A stretch of DNA of 9,369 nt from JBDSLU01 sp039916225. Lineage in GTDB: Bacteria; Acidobacteriota; Vicinamibacteria; Vicinamibacterales; Vicinamibacteraceae. The stretch spans positions 1 to 9,369 of the forward strand of contig JBDSLU010000321.1 in assembly GCA_039916225.1 (NCBI GenBank), given 5' to 3'. The position numbers were made by a program, and so were the translations under genes. Below the pieces are notes generated by a model. It saw only the letters and a program-made list of their open reading frames with translations. It did no database searches and was not told the origin of the DNA. Below are positions 1 through 6,546 of the stretch, piece by piece; position 1 is the first letter of the stretch, and every line of letters begins with the position of its first letter.

Positions 1-2361
1 AACAAGCAGCGCCGTCACGACGCTGGCGTAGGTCAACGGATCGAGCGGATGCACTTCGAAGAGCAGCGTCGACATCAGGCGTGACAGCCCGACGGCGGCC
101 ACCAGGCCCGCCGCGGCTCCCAACCCACTCCACAGCAGACCGCCGCGGACGATCGTCAGCTGGAGCAGATCCTGCCGCGCGCCCAGCGCCAGGCGGATGC
201 CGATCTCGCGGGTGCGCTGCGACACGGTGTAGGAGATGACGGCGTAGATGCCGACCGCCGCCAGCAGCAGCGCCATGCCGCCGCTCGTCGCCAGCAGCGT
301 CAGCGTGAACGCGGTCCGCGCCATCGAACGGTCGTAGACCTCGGTCATGGTCCGCATCTGCGTGATCGAGAGGCCGCGGCTGACCGCGGCCACGGCCTGT
401 CGGATCTCGCCGATGTAGCTGTCGGCGCCGGCGCGCGGCCCGCGGACCATGAAGGTCAGCGAGCGGGTGTTGCGCAGCGGCCAGTAGACGGTGGTCGGGG
501 CCGGGCGATCGACGCCGTCGTGGCGGATGTCGGCGACGACGCCGATCACCTCGCTCCATTCGTCCGTCGTGTTCTGGCGAATCTGCTTGCCGATGGCGGC
601 GGCCGCCGAGCCCCAGTATTCGCGGGCGAAGTTCTCGCTGATCAGCACCACCGGCCGCTTCTCGTGCAGCTCGGTCCACTGGTAGTCCCGTCCGGCCACG
701 ATCGGCGTGCCCAGCGCCTGCATGGCGCCCGGGGCGATTCGCAGGAAGCGCCGCAGCGGCGGGATCTTGCTGGCGGCGTAGGTGTGATCGCTCGCGAAGA
801 TCGGATCCTGCGACTGGTAGCCGGTCATCGGCAGACCGTTCATCAGGCTGACCGAGGACACGCCCGGCAGGCTGGCCAGCTTGGCCGCCAATTCCTGCTG
901 GACGACCAGCACCCTGGCGTCGTCCTTGGCGACTTCACCCGGGATCGCGATGCGCAGCGTCTGCAGCGTCGCCGGCTCGTTGAACCCGGGCTGGACCCGG
1001 CGCAGCGACTGGAAGGTGCGGATCATCAGCCCCGAGCCGACGAGCAGGACCAGGGCCAGCGCCACCTGCACCACGGTCAGCGCGTTGCGGGTGACGTTGC
1101 GGTCGCGGCTGGCGCTGGCGTTGCGTCCGCCGGCGCGGAGCGCCTCGGTCAGCTTGACCCGGGCGTGCCTGAACACCGGGATGAGGCCGAAGGCGAGGCC
1201 GGCGGCGACCGAGATCGTCGCCGCGAACAGCAGCGACGTGGCGTCGACGGCGATCAAGTCGAACCGCGGCAGCCGGGCCGGGCTCAAGGCGAGCACCGCC
1301 TTGACGGCGCCGATGGCGAAGGCGACGCCGACCGCGCCGCCGAGCAGCCCGAGCAGCAGGCTCTCGATGAGGATCTCGCGGGCGATGCGGCCCTGACTGG
1401 CGCCGAGCGCAGTGCGCACGGCCAGCTCCTGGGCCCGCCCCTCGGTGCGAACCAGCAGCAGATTGGCGACGTTGGCGCAGGCGATCAGCAGGACGATGCC
1501 GATGGTCGCCATCACCACCCACAGACTGCGGCCGATGTCGCCGATCAGGTCGTTGACGAGCGGCCGGACGTTCGGCCCCAGCCGGGCGTCCTCCATCATC
1601 TGCAGGCTCATACCGTTGGGCGGCGGGAACTTGCCGAAGGCGACCCGGATCATGCGCGCCACGTCGGCGTCGACCTGGGCGAGGGTGACGCCGGGCTTCA
1701 TCCGGCCGACGGCCCGGAAGTTGTAGCCGGCGAGCGTCACCTTGGCCCGCTCGAAGGCCAACGGCCCGACCAGGTCGGTCGGCATGTCCATGAACCAGAA
1801 GCCGCGCGGCAGGACGCCGATCACCTCGCGGGCCGTGCCGTCGATCATCAGCCGCCGGCCGATGACCGAGGGATCGCCGCCGTAACGCCGCATCCAGTAG
1901 CCGTGGCCGAGCATCACGACCTCGGGGCTGCCCTTGACGTCGTCGGCTGCGACGAAGCCGCGGCCCAGGATCGGCGTGACCCCGAGCAGCGGCAGCATCC
2001 GGTGGGTGACGGCCATCCCCTCGACCCGCTCCGGCTCGGCCTGGCCGGTGACGGTGACGGTCGCCCCGTTCCAGATGGCCACGTCGCTCAGCGTCCGCGA
2101 GTCCTCGTGGTAGGTGATGTAGTCGGCCAGGGAAGCGTTGAGGTCGGCGATGTCGACACCCGGCGCCTTCTGCCAGACGCCGACCAGCCGGTCCGGCTCG
2201 GGGAACGGCAGCGACTTCAGCAGCACGCCGTTGACGATGGTGAAAATAGCGGTGTTCGCCCCGATGCCGAGCGCCAGCGTGATCACGGTCGCGGCAGCGA
2301 ACATCGGCGTGCGAGCCAGCCGGCGGGCGGCATAGCGGACATCACGGATCAGGTCGAGCAT
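1..2361 (-). CDS. ADOP-like FtsX/MacB-type orphan ABC transporter permease (C-terminus cut by window edge)
   Basis: The minus-strand frame is open from ATG at 2361 to base 1 (787 codons, no stop), so the last few tens of residues are missing. The N-terminus LIRDVRYAARRLARTP followed by a helix at about 25-48 (LALGIGANTAIF) is typical of the acidobacterial duplicated orphan permease (ADOP) group. A MacB-like periplasmic domain covers about 50-270. FtsX-type helices follow at about 282-302 (IGIVLLIACANVANLLLVR), 368-394 and 426-448. A second periplasmic domain spans about 450-660, and a second FtsX unit begins at about 686-710 (AAVGIYAVISYTVSQRTREIGIRLALGAR, split here only by position). The protein contains no Walker motifs and no ATPase gene is visible. 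Family members are thought to act in efflux or envelope remodelling, but the substrate is unknown. A G-run at 2368-2373 (minus strand) is a weak ribosome-binding site 6 nt before the ATG. The gene lies 123 nt downstream of the response regulator on the same strand, so co-transcription is possible but unproven. Confidence 0.9.
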   Translation of the reverse strand, partial: MLDLIRDVRYAARRLARTPMFAAATVITLALGIGANTAIFTIVNGVLLKSLPFPEPDRLVGVWQKAPGVDIADLNASLADYITYHEDSRTLSDVAIWNGATVTVTGQAEPERVEGMAVTHRMLPLLGVTPILGRGFVAADDVKGSPEVVMLGHGYWMRRYGGDPSVIGRRLMIDGTAREVIGVLPRGFWFMDMPTDLVGPLAFERAKVTLAGYNFRAVGRMKPGVTLAQVDADVARMIRVAFGKFPPPNGMSLQMMEDARLGPNVRPLVNDLIGDIGRSLWVVMATIGIVLLIACANVANLLLVRTEGRAQELAVRTALGASQGRIAREILIESLLLGLLGGAVGVAFAIGAVKAVLALSPARLPRFDLIAVDATSLLFAATISVAAGLAFGLIPVFRHARVKLTEALRAGGRNASASRDRNVTRNALTVVQVALALVLLVGSGLMIRTFQSLRRVQPGFNEPATLQTLRIAIPGEVAKDDARVLVVQQELAAKLASLPGVSSVSLMNGLPMTGYQSQDPIFASDHTYAASKIPPLRRFLRIAPGAMQALGTPIVAGRDYQWTELHEKRPVVLISENFAREYWGSAAAAIGKQIRQNTTDEWSEVIGVVADIRHDGVDRPAPTTVYWPLRNTRSLTFMVRGPRAGADSYIGEIRQAVAAVSRGLSITQMRTMTEVYDRSMARTAFTLTLLATSGGMALLLAAVGIYAVISYTVSQRTREIGIRLALGARQDLLQLTIVRGGLLWSGLGAAAGLVAAVGLSRLMSTLLFEVHPLDPLTYASVVTALLV

Positions 2362-2484
2362 GGATTTCCCCCCGGCAGGGCACTACGAGCGGAGCCCCGA
2401 TCTGGTTCGAACGGAGCGGGCGGCCGGACGGTTGCCGGCGGCCGGCCCGCGGCAGCATTCCGGCTGACGGCCGGCTACCCGGGG
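2362..2484. other. Intergenic gap between response regulator and permease
   Basis: This GC-rich gap of 123 nt separates the regulator stop from the permease start. I see no convincing sigma-70 promoter on the minus strand. There is an imperfect GC hairpin at 2416-2450 with a two-base bulge, but no T-tract follows it in either direction. The gap could hold a weak attenuator or simply be an operon spacer. It contains no AT-rich patch and no copy of the TTA-centred repeats found at 5363-5391. Confidence 0.4.
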
Positions 2485-2492
2485 CTACCCGG
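2473..2492. repeat. Perfect tandem duplication of a 10-mer over the regulator stop codon
   Basis: GGCTACCCGG occurs twice back to back (2473-2482 and 2483-2492). The second copy contains the regulator's stop codon (minus-strand TAG at 2487-2485), so the duplication reproduces the stop just downstream in another position. It is probably replication slippage with no function. Confidence 0.5.
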
Positions 2493-3168
2493 CGAACTTA
2501 TAGCCCAGGCCGTGTGCGGTGATCACGTACTGCGGATGCTTGGGATTTGGCTCGATCTTCTGCCGCAGCCAGGCGACGTGGACGTCCACCGTCCGCGTGT
2601 TCGGCATGGCGTGATAGCCCCACACGTGGTTCAGCAGCTCGTCGCGGGAGATGGTCGCGCCGCGGTGCTCGATGAAGTAGCGCAGCAGCTGGTACTCCCG
2701 CGCCGAGAGTTCCATCGCCACGCCGTCCTTGGTCACTTCGGCCTTGCGGAAGTCGACCTGGACCGCGCCGAAGCGGTAGGCGTCGGCGTCGACCGTGTCC
2801 TTTGGTGTGTCGCGCCGCAGCCGCGCCTCGACGCGCGCCAGCAGCTCCATCATCTCGAACGGCTTGGTGAGGTAGTCGTCGGCGCCGAGCTTGAGCCCCA
2901 GCACCTTGTCGATCACTTGCCCGCGGGCGGTCAGCATGATGACCGGCGTCTCGACGCCCTGCTGGCGCAGGTCGCGGAGGATGTCGAAGCCGCCGAGGCC
3001 CGGCAGCATCACGTCGAGCAGGAGCAGGTCGAACGGCTCCTGCGATGCGCGGGTCAGGCCTTCGCGGCCGTTGGTCGCGGCTTCGACCATATGGCCCTCG
3101 CGCCCGAGGCGATCGCTCAGGGTGAGCACCAGCCCGGGTTCGTCTTCGACGATGAGGATGCGGGCCAC
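2485..3168 (-). CDS. OmpR/PhoB-family two-component response regulator
   Basis: This is a DNA-binding response regulator of 227 residues, the usual length for the OmpR/PhoB family. The receiver domain (about 1-115) has the acidic pocket (VEDEPG near 7-12), the phospho-acceptor Asp52 in LLLLDVMLPG, switch residue Thr80 in VIMLTARG and Lys102 in YLTKPFE. A winged-helix domain (about 130-227) shows the family pattern SAREYQLLRYFIEHRG, ISRDELLNHVWGY, RTVDVHVAWLRQKIE and the C-terminal wing hairpin YVITAHGLGYKF. The partner is the kinase immediately upstream; phosphotransfer from its His to Asp52 is expected. I chose the GTG at 3168 because the receiver fold begins at once there (VARILIVEDE). GTG 3174 and ATG 3237 are in frame, but the extra 23 residues from 3237 look unlike a receiver. 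None of the candidate starts has a clear Shine-Dalgarno sequence. A likely binding site is the phased repeat at 5363-5391. Confidence 0.93.
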   Translation of the reverse strand: MARILIVEDEPGLVLTLSDRLGREGHMVEAATNGREGLTRASQEPFDLLLLDVMLPGLGGFDILRDLRQQGVETPVIMLTARGQVIDKVLGLKLGADDYLTKPFEMMELLARVEARLRRDTPKDTVDADAYRFGAVQVDFRKAEVTKDGVAMELSAREYQLLRYFIEHRGATISRDELLNHVWGYHAMPNTRTVDVHVAWLRQKIEPNPKHPQYVITAHGLGYKFAG

Positions 3169-3239
3169 GCCCACAGTCTGGCGCAGATCAGGGGCGCCGT
3201 GGGGCCGAGTTTCCGCGAAAGATGCGCGTCGGCGCATGC

Positions 3240-3255
3240 GGCCCGCGCACGGGCC
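3240..3255 (-). other. Small GC hairpin in the kinase-regulator spacer
   Basis: GGCCCG (3240-3245) and CGGGCC (3250-3255) form a perfect 6-bp stem with a 4-nt loop between the kinase stop and the regulator. It lies directly upstream of the alternative ATG at 3237. No T-run follows, so it is not a standard terminator. It could affect translation of the regulator or messenger stability, but it may also be chance in GC-rich DNA. Confidence 0.3.
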
Positions 3256-3286
3256 TCATGCTAGTACCCCGGGACCTGGCCAGGAC

Positions 3287-5308
3287 TCACGCCGGCACGC
3301 GTGGATCGCCGAGGCCGGACGCGCTTGGGGTCCGCTCGGCCAGCCCGCCCGCCAGGGCGCCGTCCGGCGCCAGCGGCAGGTGCAGCGTGAACGCGCTGCC
3401 CTTGCCGGCGTCGGTGCGGACCGTGATCCGGCCGCCGAGTTCGTCCATGATCCGCTTGACGAGGCTCAGGCCCAGGCCGCTGCCGTGGATCTGTCGCGCC
3501 GTGGCGTCGCCGCCGCGATAGAAGGGCTCGAAGATGTGCGGCAGATCGCGGGCCGCGATCCCGGCGCCGTTGTCGCTGATCGTGACACTGACCTCGCGCC
3601 GGGCGCCTTCGGCGCGTCGCGCCTCGATCGTCACCGCCGGCGGCGCCCCGCCGTACTTCAGGGCGTTGACGATCAGGTTCTGCAGCGACCGCGACACCGC
3701 CGAGGGATCGACCAGCACCGCCGGCAGCTCGGCCGACCCGCGGCGCTCGATGGTGGCGTGGTGCTCACGCACCTGCGGATCGGCGCCGCGCAGGGCGTCC
3801 TCGATGATGCCGCCGAGGTCGGCGGGCCGCACGTCGAGCGTGGCCCGGCCGCTCTCGAAGCCGGCGAACTCCATGATCTGCTCGACCATCTGCGTCAGCC
3901 GGCGGCCTTCGCCGGCGATGACGTCGCCGTAGCGCTTCACCTGCCGCGGCTCGGTGACGACGCCATCGGCGAGGTTCTCGGCTGCCGACCGGATCACAGC
4001 GAGTGGCGTGCGCAGCTCGTGCGAGACGCCGGCGACGAACTCCATCTGCTGCGCGGCGAGACGCTGCGCCCGCCCGGTCGTCATCAGGACGAGGCCCATG
4101 CTCGCCCCGAGCAGCACGAGGACGCCGAAGCTGACGAGCAGGTTGCGCAGCCGCGCGTGCGACACCGCGATGTCGAGCGAGCCGGCCCGGTGCAGCACGT
4201 GCACGTTCCAGCGCGGCACGCCGTCGCGTCCCTGGGGGCCGCCCGGCCCGCCCGGCCCGCCGCGGCCGCGGAAGACGTTGCCGCGAGGGTCGCGCGCGAC
4301 GATCACGGTGTTCTGGCCGGCGGACGCCGCCGGCGTTCGCGCGCCGGCGTTGGCGGGCGCGTTCGCGCTGGGCGGCGCGGTGGTGTTGGCGTTGGCGGGG
4401 GCCGTGGTCCCGAGGGCCGCCGTTGCACCGGCCGGGGGTTCGAGGCGGCGATCGGTGACGAAGCGCCTGAACTCGAAGAACCGGATCTCGAACATGTCGT
4501 CATCGGTGACGTCAGGAGCCGTGCGCAGCGCCTCCGGCACCTGGCCGCCAGGCGCGCTGAAGGCGATGCCCGGCCCGTAGACCCCGACGTAGACGCTCGG
4601 ATCCTGGGAGAGGCGGAAGTGGCGCTCGACGAGCTGCGGCAGCAAATCCTTCTCGAGATAGCCGCGATCGAGCACCGCCACGGTGTAGCCATTCGCCGCC
4701 GAGGCGTTGACGACGCGGCCATCGCCACGGCCCTGCAACTGCTCGATGCGCGGGATGAGGAGGGCTGGCACCGACGCGAAGGTGGGTGCGATGCGAATCG
4801 GCTGGCTGCCGGTCCGGTGCGCCTCGCGGGCCTTCTCCAGCTCGACACGGACCGCAGCCAGCTCGGCCGGCCACGACACCACGTCCAGACGCGCCGGCTC
4901 GCGGGAGAACCGCTCCACGACCCACGCCCCCGACTCCGTTTTCGGCTCGGTCAGGCGGTAGATCGTCTTGACCAGCTCCGGCCGCGGCGCCGCCGAGTAC
5001 CAGCGCGCGTAGCGATCGACTTCCGCTTCGAGCGGGGCGTCGCGGCGCAGTTCGGCGCCGAACTGCAGCCAGAAAAAGGCGCGGGTCAGCTCGCGGTTGA
5101 AGTCGTCGGTGAGGTTCTCGGCCTGGGTGTCGGCGTGGGAGCGCAGCCGTTCGCGCTCGTCGGTGCTGAGCTGGCCGACCCAGTGGTACTGGAGAACCCC
5201 GAGCACCCCGAGCAGCAGCGCCATCGCGGCGACAGCGAGTTCGGTGCGGGTTGGACGACGGAGGAAAGGGAGTCGGGGCATAGGCGGCGCGGACGGAATC
5301 GCTGCCAT
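3287..5308 (-). CDS. Membrane sensor histidine kinase with large periplasmic domain and no HAMP
   Basis: This inner-membrane sensor kinase of 673 residues is the cognate partner of the regulator downstream. One helix lies at about 24-40 (VAAMALLLGVLGVLQYHW), then a periplasmic sensor at about 44-388, a second helix at about 389-410, and HisKA at about 422-485 with the phospho-acceptor His430 in FVAGVSHELRTPL. The HATPase domain has an N-box (NLIVNALKYG, 544-553), a G1 box (DNGAG, 579-583), an F-box (IFEPFYRG) and a G2 box (GSGLGL, 609-614), so it should be active. Only about 12 residues separate the second helix from HisKA, so there is no HAMP domain. The sensor ends in an Ala/Pro/Asn/Thr-rich stretch (about 291-331) and a Gly/Pro tract (about 348-361). 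The start at 5308 is preceded by AGGGG 7 nt upstream; ATG 5329 is in frame but lacks such a site. The sensor fold and signal are not recognised. Confidence 0.92.
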   Translation of the reverse strand: MAAIPSAPPMPRLPFLRRPTRTELAVAAMALLLGVLGVLQYHWVGQLSTDERERLRSHADTQAENLTDDFNRELTRAFFWLQFGAELRRDAPLEAEVDRYARWYSAAPRPELVKTIYRLTEPKTESGAWVVERFSREPARLDVVSWPAELAAVRVELEKAREAHRTGSQPIRIAPTFASVPALLIPRIEQLQGRGDGRVVNASAANGYTVAVLDRGYLEKDLLPQLVERHFRLSQDPSVYVGVYGPGIAFSAPGGQVPEALRTAPDVTDDDMFEIRFFEFRRFVTDRRLEPPAGATAALGTTAPANANTTAPPSANAPANAGARTPAASAGQNTVIVARDPRGNVFRGRGGPGGPGGPQGRDGVPRWNVHVLHRAGSLDIAVSHARLRNLLVSFGVLVLLGASMGLVLMTTGRAQRLAAQQMEFVAGVSHELRTPLAVIRSAAENLADGVVTEPRQVKRYGDVIAGEGRRLTQMVEQIMEFAGFESGRATLDVRPADLGGIIEDALRGADPQVREHHATIERRGSAELPAVLVDPSAVSRSLQNLIVNALKYGGAPPAVTIEARRAEGARREVSVTISDNGAGIAARDLPHIFEPFYRGGDATARQIHGSGLGLSLVKRIMDELGGRITVRTDAGKGSAFTLHLPLAPDGALAGGLAERTPSASGLGDPRVPA

Positions 5309-5343
5309 GAGATTACCCCTGCCCGACATCCGAAAATTGCCGC

Positions 5344-5357
5344 AAAAGCCAGCTTTT
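5344..5357. repeat. Inverted repeat in the divergent promoter region
   Basis: AAAAGC (5344-5349) and GCTTTT (5352-5357) are perfect inverted copies with a 2-bp centre. The element sits beside the phased direct repeats, on the kinase side. It could be an operator half-site pair or part of the kinase promoter; it is short enough to be chance. Confidence 0.35.
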
Positions 5358-5362
5358 ACATG

Positions 5363-5391
5363 CTTAACAAAGTCTTAGCCCACCGTTAACC
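5363..5391 (+). promoter_or_regulatory. Candidate response-regulator operator: three 7-mers at 11-bp spacing
   Basis: CTTAACA (5363-5369), CTTAGCC (5374-5380) and GTTAACC (5385-5391) share TTA at positions 2-4 and C at position 6, and start exactly 11 bp apart. Seven-base direct repeats with 4-bp spacers are the architecture of PhoB/OmpR-type sites, where tandem regulator monomers bind one face of the helix. A weaker fourth copy, CTTTTAC at 5353, is 10 bp from the first. The site lies between the kinase operon and the divergent receptor operon, where an autoregulatory two-component system would be expected to bind. That the neighbouring regulator binds here is inference. Confidence 0.55.
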
Positions 5392-5497
5392 ATTCGCCGC
5401 CTCCGGGCGACAACAATTGACGTCGGGGCAACGTCCAACCTGCCCAGACGACACGGTGCCGGCACGAACCGCTGGCCCAGACCCGATACCGAACGCC

Positions 5498-6544
5498 ATG
5501 CCGACCAACCCCACCCGCCACGTCGCCTTCCTCGCCGCGCTGATCGCGGCACCGCTCCTGGCCCCGAGTCTGGGCCTGGCCCAGGCGCCCGCGCCCCAGG
5601 CCGCGCAGCCGTCGGCTCCGGCGGCGGCGCCGGCGTCAGCACCGGTTTCGGCCGCGGCCCCGGCGGCGAGCGACGAGAAGTCGCTGGCGGTGCTCGCGGA
5701 CGTCCGCAAGGCGATTGGCGGCGACGCCAAGATCGCCGCACTGAAGACGGTGAGCTTCGAGGGCACCTATCGCCGCGTGCAGGGCGAGCAGGACATGACC
5801 GGTGACCTCGAGCTGTATTTCGGGCAGCCCGACAAGTTCCAGCGGGTCGAGCAGTTCTCGTTCGGCCCCAACCCGGGGCCGCGCATCGCCCAGACCTTCA
5901 ACGGCACCGAAGGCTGGATGGGACCGCTCGGCGCGGTGCCCGGCGGCGGGCAGTTCCGCTTCGGCGGTCCTGGTGGTCCCGGAGGCGGTCCCGGCGGCGG
6001 TGGCCCCGGTGGCCCGGGCGGCCCCGGCGGCCAGCGCTTCGATCCGAGCGTGATGGTCAAACAGCTCTACTGGCGCACGGCGCTGGCGATGTTCCCGGGC
6101 ACGACGGCGACCTCGGCCCTCAGCTTCACCTACGTCGGCAAGGCCGAATCGCCGGACGGCGAAGCCGACGTCCTCGACGTCAAGGGCGAGGGCACCTTCG
6201 CGGCGCGGCTGTTCGTCGACGCCAAGACGCACCTGCCGGTGATGCTCACCTATCAGGAGCGCGAGCGGAACTTCCGCCGCGTGCAGCGCAAGGAAGGCGA
6301 GACCGACGAGCAGTTCCGGACCCGGATGCGCGCCGAGCGCGAAGCGGCCGGCCCGCCGCCGCCACCGAAGATGATCGACATCTCGATGTTCATCACCGAC
6401 CACAAGGACGTCGGCGGGGTGAAGGTGCCGCATCACTTCACGATGCAGACCGGCGACAAGCCCACCGAAGAGTGGGAGCTGAAGAAGTCGAAGGCGAACC
6501 CGAAGTTCGACGACGAGCAGTTCAAGCGCAAGACGAGCAACTGA
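5498..6544 (+). CDS. Secreted LolA-like (outer-membrane lipoprotein-sorting-like) periplasmic protein with Gly/Pro-rich insert
   Basis: The product has 348 residues. A Sec signal peptide (about 1-28, hydrophobic core AFLAALIAAPLLA, cleavage near GLAQA) supports the ATG at 5498. No lipobox Cys follows, so a soluble periplasmic protein is likely. An Ala/Pro-rich linker (about 30-57) leads to a domain resembling LolA/LolB-type half-barrels: VLADVRKAIGG, a beta-rich segment with LELYFGQPDKFQRVEQF, NGTEGWMG, and the typical FVDAKTHLPVMLTYQER near 239-255. A Gly/Pro tract (156-178; 17 Gly, 6 Pro) interrupts the domain, and a charged segment with PPPPPK follows the LPVMLTY strand. Proteins of this fold carry lipids or lipoproteins, but the ligand here is unknown. 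The receptor gene starts 2 nt after the stop, so the two are almost certainly co-expressed. An upstream in-frame TTG (5417) would bury the signal peptide and is less likely. Confidence 0.8.
   Translation: MPTNPTRHVAFLAALIAAPLLAPSLGLAQAPAPQAAQPSAPAAAPASAPVSAAAPAASDEKSLAVLADVRKAIGGDAKIAALKTVSFEGTYRRVQGEQDMTGDLELYFGQPDKFQRVEQFSFGPNPGPRIAQTFNGTEGWMGPLGAVPGGGQFRFGGPGGPGGGPGGGGPGGPGGPGGQRFDPSVMVKQLYWRTALAMFPGTTATSALSFTYVGKAESPDGEADVLDVKGEGTFAARLFVDAKTHLPVMLTYQERERNFRRVQRKEGETDEQFRTRMRAEREAAGPPPPPKMIDISMFITDHKDVGGVKVPHHFTMQTGDKPTEEWELKKSKANPKFDDEQFKRKTSN
5963..6031 (+). repeat. Gly/Pro-coding low-complexity tract in the LolA-like gene
   Basis: Twenty-three consecutive codons encode only Gly and Pro (17 and 6), in irregular GGP/GGGP units. 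Synonymous codons are mixed (ggt, ggc, gga, cct, ccc, ccg), so this is not a recent pure DNA expansion. It probably forms a flexible loop within the periplasmic domain. Confidence 0.85.
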
Positions 6545-6546
6545 TC

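Larger units (their letters stand above)
5309..5497. promoter_or_regulatory. Divergent promoter region between kinase operon and LolA-like/receptor operon
   Basis: These 189 bp separate the divergent starts and must carry both promoters. Bases 5330-5392 are clearly poorer in GC than the rest of the window. They hold three direct repeats at an 11-bp step (5363-5391), a small inverted repeat (5344-5357) and, on the minus strand, a weak -10-like TGTAAA (5360-5355). I found no near-consensus -35/-10 pair on either strand, which fits an activator-dependent promoter or a non-housekeeping sigma factor. A TTGACG at 5417-5422 has no matching -10 downstream. Confidence 0.6.

Noticed and set aside
935..1522. 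195-codon minus-strand ORF within the permease
   Set aside because: It is in a different frame from the permease, which translates without interruption into a recognisable FtsX-type protein through this stretch.
2416..2450. Possible terminator between regulator and permease
   Set aside because: The hairpin has a bulge and no T-tract follows on either strand; such pairings are common in GC-rich spacers.
520..3264. 914-codon plus-strand ORF across the permease and regulator
   Set aside because: It is antisense to two clear family members. Its product is rich in Arg, Asp, Gln and His with no domain or hydrophobic segment, as expected for a high-GC shadow frame.
3222..3521. 99-codon plus-strand ORF at the kinase-regulator junction
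   Set aside because: It overlaps the antisense of the kinase C-terminus, has no ribosome-binding site and is a basic, Ser/Pro/Arg-rich shadow product.
2891..5389. 832-codon plus-strand ORF opposite the kinase
   Set aside because: It is antisense to an intact histidine kinase with all catalytic boxes; the product is low-complexity and resembles no protein family.
5417..5422. TTGACG as a -35 box for the LolA-like operon
   Set aside because: No -10-like hexamer lies 15-19 bp downstream; the region there is GC-rich.
5417..5497. N-terminal extension of the LolA-like protein from a TTG start
   Set aside because: It would put 27 polar residues before a well-formed signal peptide; the ATG at 5498 gives a normal secreted precursor.
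6472..6546. N-terminal extension of the receptor overlapping the LolA-like gene
   Set aside because: The extension is a shadow of the upstream gene, and the ATG at 6547 begins a standard signal peptide.
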